Assembly: GCA_030550735.1 (NCBI GenBank)
Contig: JAUQOT010000001.1
Coordinates: forward strand, 1 to 60,208
DNA from: Patescibacteria group bacterium
GTDB lineage: Bacteria; Patescibacteriota; Minisyncoccia; UBA6257; HR35
DNA: 60,208 nt
Direction of reading: 5' to 3'
Shown: positions 43,271 to 52,127 of the stretch, piece after piece
Position numbering within the stretch: position 1 is the stretch's first letter
How the letters are laid out: the number at the start of each line of letters is the position of its first letter
Notes under the pieces: generated by a model
What the model was told of the DNA's origin: nothing
The model's input: the letters and a program-made list of their open reading frames with translations, nothing else
Database searches by the model: none
Made by a program: the position numbers and the translations under genes

Positions 43271-43915
43271 TTAAATTTTAAAAGTTTCTTGAATTTTTTG
43301 AATCGCTCCTTTTTCTAAAAAAATATATTTATGGTTTAAAAGAGAAAGAATATTTAAATTTCTTGCTGAAATAGTGTTAGCATAGGGCAAATTTCTTACA
43401 GCGTAATTAATTTCTTTGGAATCGTTTTCCGTTACTAAAAGAACTGTTTCTCTTTTCTTTTTTGTTTTTCTTTCTTCCAAAAAATTTTTTAAAAATTCTT
43501 CAGCTTTTTTAGTTTTTTTAGCAAAATCAAACTTTTCAAAAACTTTTAATAAATTTCTTCTAATTTTTTCTGAAAGAACAATAAAAATTGCTTTTCTTCT
43601 CATTTTTTTATTAATTTTCAATTCTCTCTTTTTTTCTTTTCTTGGACCAAAAGTCACTCCCCCACCTCTCCAAATCGGTGATCTTATTGAACCGTGTCTT
43701 GCTCTTCCGGTTCCTTTTTGTGGCCAAGGCTTTCTTCCTCCTCCCCTTACTTCACCTCTTGTCTTAGTATGAGCATAAGGAAAATAAGAATTCATCATTT
43801 GCCATCTCATTACTTGGTGAACTAAAGCATGGTTAAAAGGAAGAGAAAATTTCTCTTCTGGTAAATCTATTTCTTCAATCTTTTCTCCTTTTAAATTATA
43901 AACAGGGATTTTCAT
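43271..43915 (-). CDS. rplD: 50S ribosomal protein uL4
   Basis: 214 residues; HTKTRGEVRGGGRKPWPQKG, GRARHGSIRSPIWRGGGVTF and a C-terminal domain with NLPYANTISARNLNILSLLN. 2 nt before rplW. Confidence 0.97.
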   Translation of the reverse strand: MKIPVYNLKGEKIEEIDLPEEKFSLPFNHALVHQVMRWQMMNSYFPYAHTKTRGEVRGGGRKPWPQKGTGRARHGSIRSPIWRGGGVTFGPRKEKKRELKINKKMRRKAIFIVLSEKIRRNLLKVFEKFDFAKKTKKAEEFLKNFLEERKTKKKRETVLLVTENDSKEINYAVRNLPYANTISARNLNILSLLNHKYIFLEKGAIQKIQETFKI

Positions 43916-43929
43916 TTGCTTTTAAATCT

Positions 43930-44610
43930 CTAAACCGATTTTAATGATTCTTTATAAAGGTAAATATTTCCTTTATTAGTTAGAAAATTGCTTCTTATTT
44001 CAAGAATGGCTTTATTAGAACCAGGAACACTTCCTCTAACAACAAGCAAATTATTTTCAGGAAGAATATCAACAATTTCTAAATTTTTCACTGTAACAAA
44101 TATTGGTGAGATTTTTCCTGCCATTTTCTTTCCTTTAATTACTTTCTGAGGGTTAGTTCCACCAATTGAACCTGGATGTCTCAATCTATCTTCTTGACCA
44201 TGACTCTTAGGACCTCCACTAAAACCATGTCTTTTAACCACACCCTGAAAACCCTTAGCTTTTCTTTTTCCTCTGATATTTACAAATTCGCCAATTTCAA
44301 AAATATCAACTGTTAAAATATCTCCTATTTTAAAATTACTTAAACTTTGTTCAGGAATTCTAAATTCTTTTATCACTTCAAAGTTACCTAAATCTTTTAA
44401 AATTCCTTGGAGAGGTTTTTTTATCCTCTTTCGTTCTCCAAATCCTAAAATAACACTTGAATAACCATCTTTTTCTTTAGTTTTCAATCCAACAACTTTA
44501 CAAGGACCAGCTTGAATAACTGTTACCGGAATAGTAAAATCATTCTTAAAAATTTGAGTCATTCCCAATTTCTTTCCTAACAAAAATTTTGGTTTTAACT
44601 CTAGAATCAT
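43930..44610 (-). CDS. rplC: 50S ribosomal protein uL3
   Basis: 226 residues; LLGKKLGMTQIFKNDFTIPV, GFQGVVKRHGFSGGPKSHGQ and RHPGSIGGTNPQKVIKGKKM, the conserved loop near the peptidyl-transferase centre. The first ~10 residues exceed the usual start; an internal start is possible. Confidence 0.96.
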   Translation of the reverse strand: MILELKPKFLLGKKLGMTQIFKNDFTIPVTVIQAGPCKVVGLKTKEKDGYSSVILGFGERKRIKKPLQGILKDLGNFEVIKEFRIPEQSLSNFKIGDILTVDIFEIGEFVNIRGKRKAKGFQGVVKRHGFSGGPKSHGQEDRLRHPGSIGGTNPQKVIKGKKMAGKISPIFVTVKNLEIVDILPENNLLVVRGSVPGSNKAILEIRSNFLTNKGNIYLYKESLKSV

Positions 44611-44637
44611 AATTTTTAAGAGATTAAGTTTAAATTT

Positions 44638-44967
44638 TTAGTAGATTTTTATTTCAACCTCAATACCAGCGGGTAAATCAAGAGAATTAAAAATTTCTAA
44701 AATTCTTGGTGTTGGATTAATAACGTCAATCAATCTTTTATGAATAATAATTTCAAATTGTTCTCGAGAATCCTTATAAATAAATGGTGACCGATTAACA
44801 GTATATCTTTTAATTTCTGTAGGTAAGGGGACCGGCCCCCTAATCTGAACTCCCTCTTTCTTTAAAACATTAACAAATTCCTTTAAATATTTATCTAAAA
44901 GTCGGTGATCGTAAGATTTAAATCTAACTCTTATTTTATTTTCTGTCTTATTTTGAATTTTAGGCAT
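44638..44967 (-). CDS. rpsJ: 30S ribosomal protein uS10
   Basis: 109 residues; RVRFKSYDHRLLDKYLKEFV, VQIRGPVPLPTEIKRYTVNR and SREQFEIIIHKRLIDVINPT. First ribosomal gene after tuf (8 nt), as in the S10 operon of many bacteria. Confidence 0.97.
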   Translation of the reverse strand: MPKIQNKTENKIRVRFKSYDHRLLDKYLKEFVNVLKKEGVQIRGPVPLPTEIKRYTVNRSPFIYKDSREQFEIIIHKRLIDVINPTPRILEIFNSLDLPAGIEVEIKIY

Positions 44968-44975
44968 TTTATTTT

Positions 44976-46175
44976 TTATTTCAAGATTTTAGTCACCACA
45001 CCCGCACCAACTGTTTTTCCTCCTTCACGAATAGCAAATCTTAAACCTTCCTCAATAGCAATTGGATAAATTAATGAAACTTTTATTTTAGCGTTATCAC
45101 CAGGATTAACAAACTCAATTCCTTGGGGCAAAGTAATTTCTCCAGTAACATCGGTAGTTCTAAAATAAAATTGAGGCTTATATCCTGAAGTAAATGGAGT
45201 ATGTCTTCCTCCTTCTTCGGGAGTTAAAACATAAACTTCAGCTTCAAATTCAGTATGAGGAGTAACTGTACCTGGTTTGCAAACAACCATACCTCTATCA
45301 ACCTCTTCTTTTTTAACTCCTCTTAAAAGAAGACCAACGTTATCGCCGGCAATAGCTTCATCCATATCTTTATGAAACATTTGAATTCCAGTAACTACCG
45401 TTTTAAGAATGTCGTGCTTTAAACCAATTATTTCTACTTCTTCATTAAGTTTAATTTTCCCTCTTTCAATTCTTCCAGTAACAACTGTTCCTCTTCCTTC
45501 AATTGAAAAAGTATCTTCAATGGGCATTAAGAATGGTTTATCAATTTCTCTTACTGGTTCAGGGATATAATTATCCAAAGCATCAAGAAGTTCAAGAATC
45601 GGTTTTGCCCATGGATCGTCAAGTGATTTTGCTTCTAAAGCTTTTAGAGCAGAACCACGAATTACTGGAACTTCATCACCTGGATAACCATGTTTTTTAA
45701 GTTCAGCTCTAACATCTTCTTCAACTAAATCAACCAATTCTTTATCGGGTACCATATCGACTTTATTAATGAAAACAACAATTGCCGGAACATTAACCTG
45801 ACGAGCTAATAAAATATGTTCTCTTGTTTGGGCCATAACTCCATCATTTGCTGCAACAACTAAAATTGCTCCATCCATTTGAGCTGCACCCGTAATCATA
45901 TTTTTAATATAATCAGCATGACCAGGACAGTCGATATGAGCATAGTGTCTTTTCTCAGTCTCATATTCACAGTGATGAATGTTGATAGTTATTCCTCTTA
46001 ATTTTTCCTCTGGAGCTTTATCAATTTCTTCATAAGATAATGCTTTTTCCACAAGTCCTTTAAGCTTAAGAATATAAAGTATCGCTGCGGTGAGAGTTGT
46101 TTTTCCATGATCAATATGCCCGATTGTTCCAACATTAATATGAGGTTTTGTTCTTTCAAATTTTGCTGCTGCCAT
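44976..46175 (-). CDS. tuf: Elongation factor Tu
   Basis: 399 residues delivering aminoacyl-tRNA to the ribosome. G1 GTIGHIDHGKTTL, G2 region KLRGITINIHHCEYET, G3 HIDCPGHADYIKNMITGAAQ, G4 VFINKVDM, G5 RGSALKALE; C-terminal RTTDVTGEITLP and GGRTV-like REGGKTVGAGVV. It has its own promoter at 46252-46281 and heads the ribosomal cluster. A typical ATG with AAAAAATTAAAA upstream and no Shine-Dalgarno motif despite being among the most expressed genes in any cell. Confidence 0.98.
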   Translation of the reverse strand: MAAAKFERTKPHINVGTIGHIDHGKTTLTAAILYILKLKGLVEKALSYEEIDKAPEEKLRGITINIHHCEYETEKRHYAHIDCPGHADYIKNMITGAAQMDGAILVVAANDGVMAQTREHILLARQVNVPAIVVFINKVDMVPDKELVDLVEEDVRAELKKHGYPGDEVPVIRGSALKALEAKSLDDPWAKPILELLDALDNYIPEPVREIDKPFLMPIEDTFSIEGRGTVVTGRIERGKIKLNEEVEIIGLKHDILKTVVTGIQMFHKDMDEAIAGDNVGLLLRGVKKEEVDRGMVVCKPGTVTPHTEFEAEVYVLTPEEGGRHTPFTSGYKPQFYFRTTDVTGEITLPQGIEFVNPGDNAKIKVSLIYPIAIEEGLRFAIREGGKTVGAGVVTKILK

Positions 46176-46177
46176 TT

Positions 46178-46213
46178 TTAATTTTTTAAGACAAAAATAA
46201 AAAGCGACCTCAT
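46178..46213 (-). CDS. Possible 11-codon leader ORF in the tuf 5' UTR
   Basis: ATG at 46213 reads MRSLFIFVLKN and stops with TAA two bases before the tuf ATG. It lies inside the transcript predicted from the tuf promoter. Tight stop-start spacing would allow translational coupling to tuf. It is short enough to occur by chance, so this is tentative. Confidence 0.25.
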   Translation of the reverse strand: MRSLFIFVLKN

Positions 46214-46251
46214 TTAATATAAATTTTCAAAAATTTTAGGTTATTTTTCAA

Positions 46252-46281
46252 ATTTTATCATAATTTTTTAAAAAAAGTCAA
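46252..46281 (-). promoter_or_regulatory. tuf promoter (TTGACT - 18 - TAAAAT)
   Basis: Minus-strand TTGACT (46281-46276) and TAAAAT (46257-46252) with an 18-base spacer, identical in hexamers and spacing to the 16S promoter. Predicted leader ~70 nt. It lies just downstream of the thrS terminator. Confidence 0.75.
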
Positions 46282-46282
46282 T

Positions 46283-46307
46283 AAAAAAGGAGCCCTAACG
46301 GATCCTT
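46283..46307 (-). terminator. Rho-independent terminator after thrS
   Basis: On the minus strand AAGGATCC-GTTA-GGGCTCCTT forms a stem with one mismatch and a short loop, followed by a run of T (the RNA ends CUCCUUUUUU). It separates thrS from tuf and is one of few terminators visible in the window. Confidence 0.7.
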
Positions 46308-46356
46308 CAAAATTTCTCAAACATGTAATGAGTAATCCGAAAATCAAGTATTAACA

Positions 46357-48165
46357 CTACAAACTCCTTTCTTCCAATATCTCAAAAAGCTTTTCAATTT
46401 TTACCTCACCAAGATCTCCTTCTCTTTTAATTCTCAAAGAAATTGTTCTATTTTTTTCCTCTTTTTCACCAACAACCACCATTAAAGGAATTTTTTCTTC
46501 TTCAGCTAATAAAATCCTTTTTGACAAAGATTCCTCGCTTCTAATTTCTCCACGAAACCCTTTTTCTTTAATTAAAGCTAAAACATTTTGAGCATAAGCT
46601 AAATTCTTTTCACTTACAGGCAAAATAACTACCTGAATTGGAGCAAGCCACAAAGGAAGTTCACCTCGAGTTGCTTCTAAAAGAAAACCTATAAATCTCT
46701 CATAGGAACCTAAAATTGCTCGGTGGATAACAATTGGGTTTTTTTCTTTCCCTTTTCTATCAATATAAATAAGGCCCATTCTTTTGGGAACCAAAATATC
46801 AACTTGAATAGTAGCTAAAGTTTCTTCCTTTCCATAAATATTATTAATCTGAATATCGAGTTTAGGTCCATAAAAAGCAGCTTCTCCAATTCCTTCAACT
46901 AATTCAAGTTTTCTTTTTTTACAAATATCTTTAATCAATCTACTTGCCCACTTCCAAAGTTTTAAATCGCCTCCATATTTTTCTTTATTTTTTCCTGAAA
47001 AATCAGGTAAAGATAACCTAAACCAGTAGTCTTTTATAACCTTTATTTCATTAAAAACTTCGAAAAACAAATCTAAAACTTTATTAAATTCTTCTTCAAG
47101 ATTCTCTTCAGTTGTGTAAATATGAGAATCATTTTGTGTAATTGGACCTCTAACTCTCATTAAACCATAAACTTCTCCAGATTTTTCATAACGGTAAACA
47201 GAACCAGCCTCAGCAAGTCTTAATGGTAAATCACGATAACTTTTAACTAATTCTTGATAAATCATATGATGATGAGGACAATTCATTGGTTTTAAATAGA
47301 AATCTTCACCTTCAGGATCAACAACTTTAAACATATCTTTTTGATAATAAACCAAGTGACCACTTTTTTCGTAAAGTTTATAAGAAGCAATGTGGGGGGT
47401 TGAAACATAAGTATAACCGTATTTTTCTTCTTTTTTTCTCATATAGTTCATTAAGATATGTTTTATCTTTTCACCGTTGGGCATTAAAAGTGGCAATCCT
47501 TTACCAACATAATTACTAATTAAGAAAATTTTTAATTTTTCACCTAAAACGCGGTGATTATATTTTTCAGCTATTTCTTGTCTTTCCAAGTATTCTTTCA
47601 ATTCTTTTTCTGTTTTAAAAGCAACCCCATAAATTCTTAAAAGCATTGGTCGTTTCTCATCTCCTCGCCAATAAGCACCAGCAATTTTTGTAAGTTTAAA
47701 CGAATTAGGATTTATTTCTTTAGTATTTTTAACATGTCCACCTCGGCATAAATCAATAAAATCTCCTGTTTGATAAATTGTTATCTTGTTTAGTTTTTTG
47801 GGTTTTTTCTTTTTTTCTTTAATAAGCTGAATTTCGTGATATTCGGTTGTTCCGTATTTTTTTAAATCATCTATAAGTTCAAGTTTAAATGGTTGATTTT
47901 TAAAAATCTTTTTTGCTTCAGAAAAACTAATTTTTTTGCCAACAAATTTTAAATTTTGCTTAATTAAATCTTTCATTATTTCTTCAAGTTTCTCAAGATA
48001 ACTTTCATCAATTTTTATCGATGGCAAAAAATCATAATAAAAACCCTCTTCAGTCGTTGGTCCAATTCCTAATTTTGCTTCAGGGTCAATTTTTAAAAAA
48101 GCACTTGCTAAAAGATGAGCCAAAGAATGTCTAAGATTTTTAAGATCTTGAAATTTTTTGTCCAT
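46357..48165 (-). CDS. thrS: Threonyl-tRNA synthetase, lacking the TGS domain
   Basis: 602 residues. The protein begins at the editing domain (LRHSLAHLLASAFLKIDP, LGIGPTTEEGFYYDF, DLCRGGHVKNT), so the ~60-residue N-terminal TGS domain of E. coli ThrRS is absent. The catalytic core has PMNCPHHHMIYQ, GLMRVRGPITQNDSHIYTT, AAFYGPKLDIQI and VIHRAILGSYERFIGFL, and a C-terminal anticodon-binding domain follows. The 46308-46356 gap after it holds only the approach to the terminator. Confidence 0.95.
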   Translation of the reverse strand: MDKKFQDLKNLRHSLAHLLASAFLKIDPEAKLGIGPTTEEGFYYDFLPSIKIDESYLEKLEEIMKDLIKQNLKFVGKKISFSEAKKIFKNQPFKLELIDDLKKYGTTEYHEIQLIKEKKKKPKKLNKITIYQTGDFIDLCRGGHVKNTKEINPNSFKLTKIAGAYWRGDEKRPMLLRIYGVAFKTEKELKEYLERQEIAEKYNHRVLGEKLKIFLISNYVGKGLPLLMPNGEKIKHILMNYMRKKEEKYGYTYVSTPHIASYKLYEKSGHLVYYQKDMFKVVDPEGEDFYLKPMNCPHHHMIYQELVKSYRDLPLRLAEAGSVYRYEKSGEVYGLMRVRGPITQNDSHIYTTEENLEEEFNKVLDLFFEVFNEIKVIKDYWFRLSLPDFSGKNKEKYGGDLKLWKWASRLIKDICKKRKLELVEGIGEAAFYGPKLDIQINNIYGKEETLATIQVDILVPKRMGLIYIDRKGKEKNPIVIHRAILGSYERFIGFLLEATRGELPLWLAPIQVVILPVSEKNLAYAQNVLALIKEKGFRGEIRSEESLSKRILLAEEEKIPLMVVVGEKEEKNRTISLRIKREGDLGEVKIEKLFEILEERSL

Positions 48166-48322
48166 GTTTTATAAGAAAAAGAACTGCTAAAAGAAAAATA
48201 TCGACGATGATTGAAAAGAAAACAAGTTTTTGATTTAAATTTACGATTATTTCTTTTTTAAAATAAAAAACTAAAGAAAAAAGAAGATCAGCTGTCCAAA
48301 ATCCTAAAAGAAAATTAATCAT
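48140..48322 (-). CDS. Small two-helix membrane protein, unknown
   Basis: 60 residues, MINFLLGFWTADLLFSLVFY then a polar linker and a second hydrophobic stretch (IIVDIFLLAVLFLI), ending in a basic tail. Its start overlaps the dtd stop (TAATG) and its end overlaps thrS by 26 nt, so it is embedded in the lepA-dtd-thrS operon. No family recognised. Confidence 0.55.
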   Translation of the reverse strand: MINFLLGFWTADLLFSLVFYFKKEIIVNLNQKLVFFSIIVDIFLLAVLFLIKHGQKISRS

Positions 48323-48759
48323 TAAAAAGTTAAATAAAAATTAATAGGGCCTTGATTAAGACTTTCAATTTCAAGATAGCTTCCAAAATCAGTACTAAAA
48401 ACATTATAGCCATAATTTTTAAATAATCCAATAAGATTTTCGAAAATTTCTTTGGCTAATTGTGAATTAATTGAACTATTAAAATTTATCCTTCCTTTAG
48501 AAAAATTAGCTAAAAGAGTAATATTAGAAACAAAAACCAATTTTGGTTTAATTTCTTTAATTTTCTTTAAAAACCTACCTCCTTCCTCGATAATTTGAAG
48601 GTCTTCGAAATTTTTAACAATTTCCTGAAGATCTTTATTATCGTCGCCCCTTTCAATACCAACATAAACTAAATAACAAGGTTCATCATTAAGTTTTAAA
48701 ATTAGTTTTTCTTCTTTATAAATTTTTAAAGATTTAATTTTTTGAATCAAAAATCTCAT
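48322..48759 (-). CDS. dtd: D-aminoacyl-tRNA deacylase-like protein (divergent)
   Basis: 145 residues colinear with DTD, which hydrolyses D-aminoacyl-tRNA. MRFLIQKIKSLKIY matches the MRxxxQRVxxAxV start, LVYVGIERGDDNKD the VGxxxxDT motif, FVSNITLLANFSKGRINF the SQFTLxAxxxKGRRPxF motif, and NQGPINFYL the NxGPVT motif. Key positions differ (SQFTL to SNITL; GPVT to GPIN), though the Gly-Pro that enforces chirality is kept. Activity is uncertain. Overlaps lepA by 4 nt. Confidence 0.72.
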   Translation of the reverse strand: MRFLIQKIKSLKIYKEEKLILKLNDEPCYLVYVGIERGDDNKDLQEIVKNFEDLQIIEEGGRFLKKIKEIKPKLVFVSNITLLANFSKGRINFNSSINSQLAKEIFENLIGLFKNYGYNVFSTDFGSYLEIESLNQGPINFYLTF

Positions 48760-50522
48760 CTCGTTTTTAAAATCTCTTTTAAAACATTGTTTGGTACTTT
48801 AACTTTACCTTTAAAAATTTTTTCCAATTTTTTCTTTCCTCTTTTCTGTTTTTGCCACAATTTCATTTTTCTTGTTCGATCACCACCATAAAGCCAACCA
48901 GCAATATCTCGATAAATAGCAGGTATTGTTTCGCGAGCAATAATTTTTTTATTAACTTTTGCTTGAAGTTTAATAGGGAATTCTTGACGAGGTAAAAGTT
49001 CTTTTAGTTTTAAAAGAATTTTTCTTCCAATTCTTTCTGCTTTTTCCCGAGGAACTATTCTTGAAAGACTTGGTTCTTTTTCTTCAGCAATTAAAATATC
49101 TAACTTAACTAAATCACTTTTTTCATAATGAGAAAAAGTCCATTTTAAAGAAGCATAACCTGAAGAAAGAGATTTAAGTTCATCAAAAAACCCAAAAACA
49201 ATTTCTTCAAGAGGCAATTTTGCAGAAATTTTTATTATTCTTTGTTCATAATCAATTTTTATAATTTCTCCTCTATGTTCTTTAATTAAAAGAGAAATAC
49301 CTTCCAAAAAATTTAATGGAGAGTAAATTTCAACATTAGCAATTGGTTCTAAAATTTCTTCGATTTGAAACTCATCGGGCAATTCCTGAGCATTTTTAAT
49401 TTCAAGAATTTTTTGATTTCTAAGTTTCACTAAATACTTAACCGATGGCACAGAAATAAAAATTTCTGTCCCAAATTCTCTTTTTAATCTTTCTTCAAAA
49501 ATCTCTAAATGTAAAAGCCCTAAAGCACCAACAGTAAAACCTTTGCCCAAAAGAGGATGAGCGCACGGCTGAAGAAATATAGCTGGATCATTAAGATGAA
49601 GTTTTAAAACATTTTCTTTAAAAACTTCATATTTTTTTTCATCATTAGGAAAAATATTAGCAAAAACATTGGGAACAGGTTCTTCATAACCAGGAAGAGG
49701 TGGAGAATCTGGATCTAAAGTTATTGTCTCTCCTATTTTTAAAATTCCTGGGTCTTTTATTCCGGTAGCTAAATAACCAATCATTCCTTCGCTTAAAACA
49801 TCAACTTCAAAAAGTTCAGGTTTAAAAATACCAACTTCAAGAATTTTGAATTTATAATTTTTTTGTTTTAAAAAAGCAAATTCATTTTTTTTAAATTCTC
49901 CCCTAAAAACCCTGATATGAGCTATAACTCCTTTATAAGGATCAAAATGAGAATCGAAAATTAAAGCTTGAGAATATTTACTTTTTTCAATTTGTGGTGG
50001 GGGGATTTTTTTAATAATTCCCTCCAAAAGTTCCTCTATGCCTTTCCCTGTTTTAGCCGAAATAAGATAAATTTCCTCTTCTCCGGTTAATTCATAGATT
50101 TCTAACATTAATTCATCTAAATTTTTTATTTCTAAATCAATTTTATTTATCGCTGGAATAATTTTTAAGTTTTGCTTTTTAGCTAATTCAAAATTAGAAA
50201 CAGTTTGAGCTTGAATTCCTTGAGTGCCGTCAATTAAAAGAATTGCTCCCTCAACAGCAGCTAAAGCTCGAGAAACTTCGTAGGAAAAATCAACATGTCC
50301 AGGGGTATCAATTAAATTTAAGAAAAAATCTTTGTATTTCATTGTCACGGGTTGCATTTTAATCGTTATACCTTTTTCTCTTTCTAAAGACAATCTATCT
50401 AAATATTGAGGAATAAGTTTTTCTTTAGGAACTGTCTTTGTAATCTCCAAAAATCTATCAGCTAAAGTAGATTTTCCATGATCGATATGAGCTATAATAG
50501 CAAAATTGCGAATTTTAACCAT
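48756..50522 (-). CDS. lepA: Elongation factor 4 (LepA)
   Basis: 588-residue translational GTPase thought to assist initiation or 30S maturation and back-translocation. G1 IIAHIDHGKSTLADRFLE, REKGITIKMQPVTM, DTPGHVDFSYEVSRALAAVE, NKIDL and SAKTGKGIEELLE, then the EF4-specific C-terminal domain ending IYRDIAGWLYGGDRTRKMKL. Its retention in a reduced genome is notable beside altered initiation machinery. Confidence 0.97.
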   Translation of the reverse strand: MVKIRNFAIIAHIDHGKSTLADRFLEITKTVPKEKLIPQYLDRLSLEREKGITIKMQPVTMKYKDFFLNLIDTPGHVDFSYEVSRALAAVEGAILLIDGTQGIQAQTVSNFELAKKQNLKIIPAINKIDLEIKNLDELMLEIYELTGEEEIYLISAKTGKGIEELLEGIIKKIPPPQIEKSKYSQALIFDSHFDPYKGVIAHIRVFRGEFKKNEFAFLKQKNYKFKILEVGIFKPELFEVDVLSEGMIGYLATGIKDPGILKIGETITLDPDSPPLPGYEEPVPNVFANIFPNDEKKYEVFKENVLKLHLNDPAIFLQPCAHPLLGKGFTVGALGLLHLEIFEERLKREFGTEIFISVPSVKYLVKLRNQKILEIKNAQELPDEFQIEEILEPIANVEIYSPLNFLEGISLLIKEHRGEIIKIDYEQRIIKISAKLPLEEIVFGFFDELKSLSSGYASLKWTFSHYEKSDLVKLDILIAEEKEPSLSRIVPREKAERIGRKILLKLKELLPRQEFPIKLQAKVNKKIIARETIPAIYRDIAGWLYGGDRTRKMKLWQKQKRGKKKLEKIFKGKVKVPNNVLKEILKTR

Positions 50523-50538
50523 TTTAAGAAATTTATCT

Positions 50539-50877
50539 CTAAACTAAGAATTTACTCGCACAAGAACGGCAATAAGGAGTTGCTGGATCTAAATTTAATC
50601 TTATTTCCTCTATTTCTTTGCCACAATTTTCACAAATACTGTATTTCCCTTCTTCAAATTTTTTTAAAGCTTTATCAATTAAAGTTAACCGTTTTCGAAG
50701 GGATTCTTCTTGAAGATGGATTTCTTCACGAAATTCATAAATATTAGCATAATCACTTGTTTCGTAAGTTGGTTCTTCTTTTAATTCTTCTTTTTGAGTC
50801 TCAAGATTTTCAAGTAAAAGCAAGATCTCTTCTCTTTCTTTTAAAAGTTTATTTTTAAATTCTTCAAGATTAATCAT
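50539..50877 (-). CDS. DksA/TraR-type zinc-finger protein
   Basis: 112 residues: a coiled-coil hairpin (NKLLKEREEILLLLENLETQ, ELKEEPTYETSDYANIYEFR) and a C-terminal C4 finger CENCGKEIEE ... CRSCASKF. DksA-like proteins act in the RNA polymerase secondary channel; the acidic tip (DxxDxA-like SDYANI) is only partly preserved, so a general regulator role is tentative. It overlaps the next upstream gene by 4 nt. Confidence 0.85.
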   Translation of the reverse strand: MINLEEFKNKLLKEREEILLLLENLETQKEELKEEPTYETSDYANIYEFREEIHLQEESLRKRLTLIDKALKKFEEGKYSICENCGKEIEEIRLNLDPATPYCRSCASKFLV

Positions 50878-52127
50878 TTTAAATAACTTAAAACCTTTTC
50901 TAAACTGTTTTCGTTTGTTCCGTAGATTACATAATTATTATATAATAACCAATAAAAGGAAGAATTGTTTTCAAAATAAGCAACGCGGTATTGGACTTTA
51001 TTAATTTCTTTATTAGAAAAGTTTTTTATTAATTTTCCTAAAGGATAATCTATAAAAAAAGTAGTTATATCTTTAATTAAACTATTTTTTTCCCATTTTT
51101 CGTTAAATTCTTTAATTAAATTAGGATTTTTAACTTCAACTATTAAAATTGGATGTTTTCTTGTTAAAGAATAATAAATTAAAAGATTGTATTTTTCACC
51201 AAAATTGTTATAAAAAAATGATTTATCTTGAGTAAATGATGGCTTTAAGAAATAATCTCTTATAAAACTAAAAGGAACTCTTTTTCCGTTTGAAATTATT
51301 TCGAGATTAATTAAAAAACCAGACGTTTCTTGTTTTAGAAAGAAATTTTTTAATTTCTCTGTTAACTCTTTTTCATCTAAATTAGACAATCTTATTTCTC
51401 GAAAAGGCAGAAAACTGAAATTAGAAATACCTAAAGAAGGCTGAAAATTTAAAGAAGAAATTTCAGTTTTTTCTTTAATTGATAATGTGGTTTCTTTTTT
51501 AACATCTTCAGGGGGAGGGGTTGGTAATTCTATTTCTGAAGAAGTTTTCGATGATAGATTTATTTCTTGAGTCTTAAATTCTGGTTCTTTTAGTTCTTCC
51601 TTTGGTAAAATAAGTTCTTCTTCAATTTTTCTTTCTTCATTTTGAACTAAAAATTTCTGGAAATAGTCTTTTTTAATAAAAAGAAAAACTATTAAAATAA
51701 CTCCTATTAGTCCTAAAAATATAGGCAAAAAAATTTTAAGATTTAAAGAAAAAGAAAACTGAGGAAAAGAAATTTTTCTTTTGTTTTCTTCTACTTCTTC
51801 GTGAATAACTTTTAGTTTGGCCTCAATTGTTGTTTTTTCTTGAATTGATGGTTTAAAAACAAAAGGTTGGGGTTGGGGTTGGGGTTGGGAAGTAACCTTA
51901 AGTTCCTCATACTTAAATGGTGGAGTTACAATTTTTTCCTTTCCCTCTTTAACCGGTTTTTCAATTTCCGTTTTAATTAAAGGAGCAGAAGAAGGAAGTT
52001 CGTGTCTCTCTATTTTTAATTCTTTTTTTTCTGGTGCCTCTTTTTTAACTTCAAAAACCTCCTCACCAATTAAATGCTCAGGACTCAAAAAGCTATATTT
52101 TATTTCCTCAGAATTATTTTCGGGCAT
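50874..52127 (-). CDS. Single-span membrane protein with disordered N-terminus, unknown
   Basis: 417 residues. Residues ~1-120 are low-complexity and acidic/Pro-rich, with a PQPQPQPQPF run encoded by a GGTTGG-type DNA repeat near 51865-51890. A membrane helix follows (~125-147, FLPIFLGLIGVILIVFLFIK), then a Glu-rich linker, then an extracytoplasmic domain (~235-417) with LNLDEKELTEKLKNFFLKQE-like (SNLDEKELTEKLKNFFLK), HPILIVEVKNPNL and NNYVIYGTNENSLEKVLSYL. I recognise no family. It lies between pnp and the DksA-like gene, overlapping both. Confidence 0.65.
   Translation of the reverse strand: MPENNSEEIKYSFLSPEHLIGEEVFEVKKEAPEKKELKIERHELPSSAPLIKTEIEKPVKEGKEKIVTPPFKYEELKVTSQPQPQPQPFVFKPSIQEKTTIEAKLKVIHEEVEENKRKISFPQFSFSLNLKIFLPIFLGLIGVILIVFLFIKKDYFQKFLVQNEERKIEEELILPKEELKEPEFKTQEINLSSKTSSEIELPTPPPEDVKKETTLSIKEKTEISSLNFQPSLGISNFSFLPFREIRLSNLDEKELTEKLKNFFLKQETSGFLINLEIISNGKRVPFSFIRDYFLKPSFTQDKSFFYNNFGEKYNLLIYYSLTRKHPILIVEVKNPNLIKEFNEKWEKNSLIKDITTFFIDYPLGKLIKNFSNKEINKVQYRVAYFENNSSFYWLLYNNYVIYGTNENSLEKVLSYLK

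Noticed and set aside
51865..51890. GGTTGGGGTTGGG-type tandem repeat resembling telomeric or G-quadruplex DNA.
   Set aside because: It is in frame inside a coding region and encodes a Pro-Gln repeat (PQPQPQPQ); low-complexity linker is the simpler explanation.
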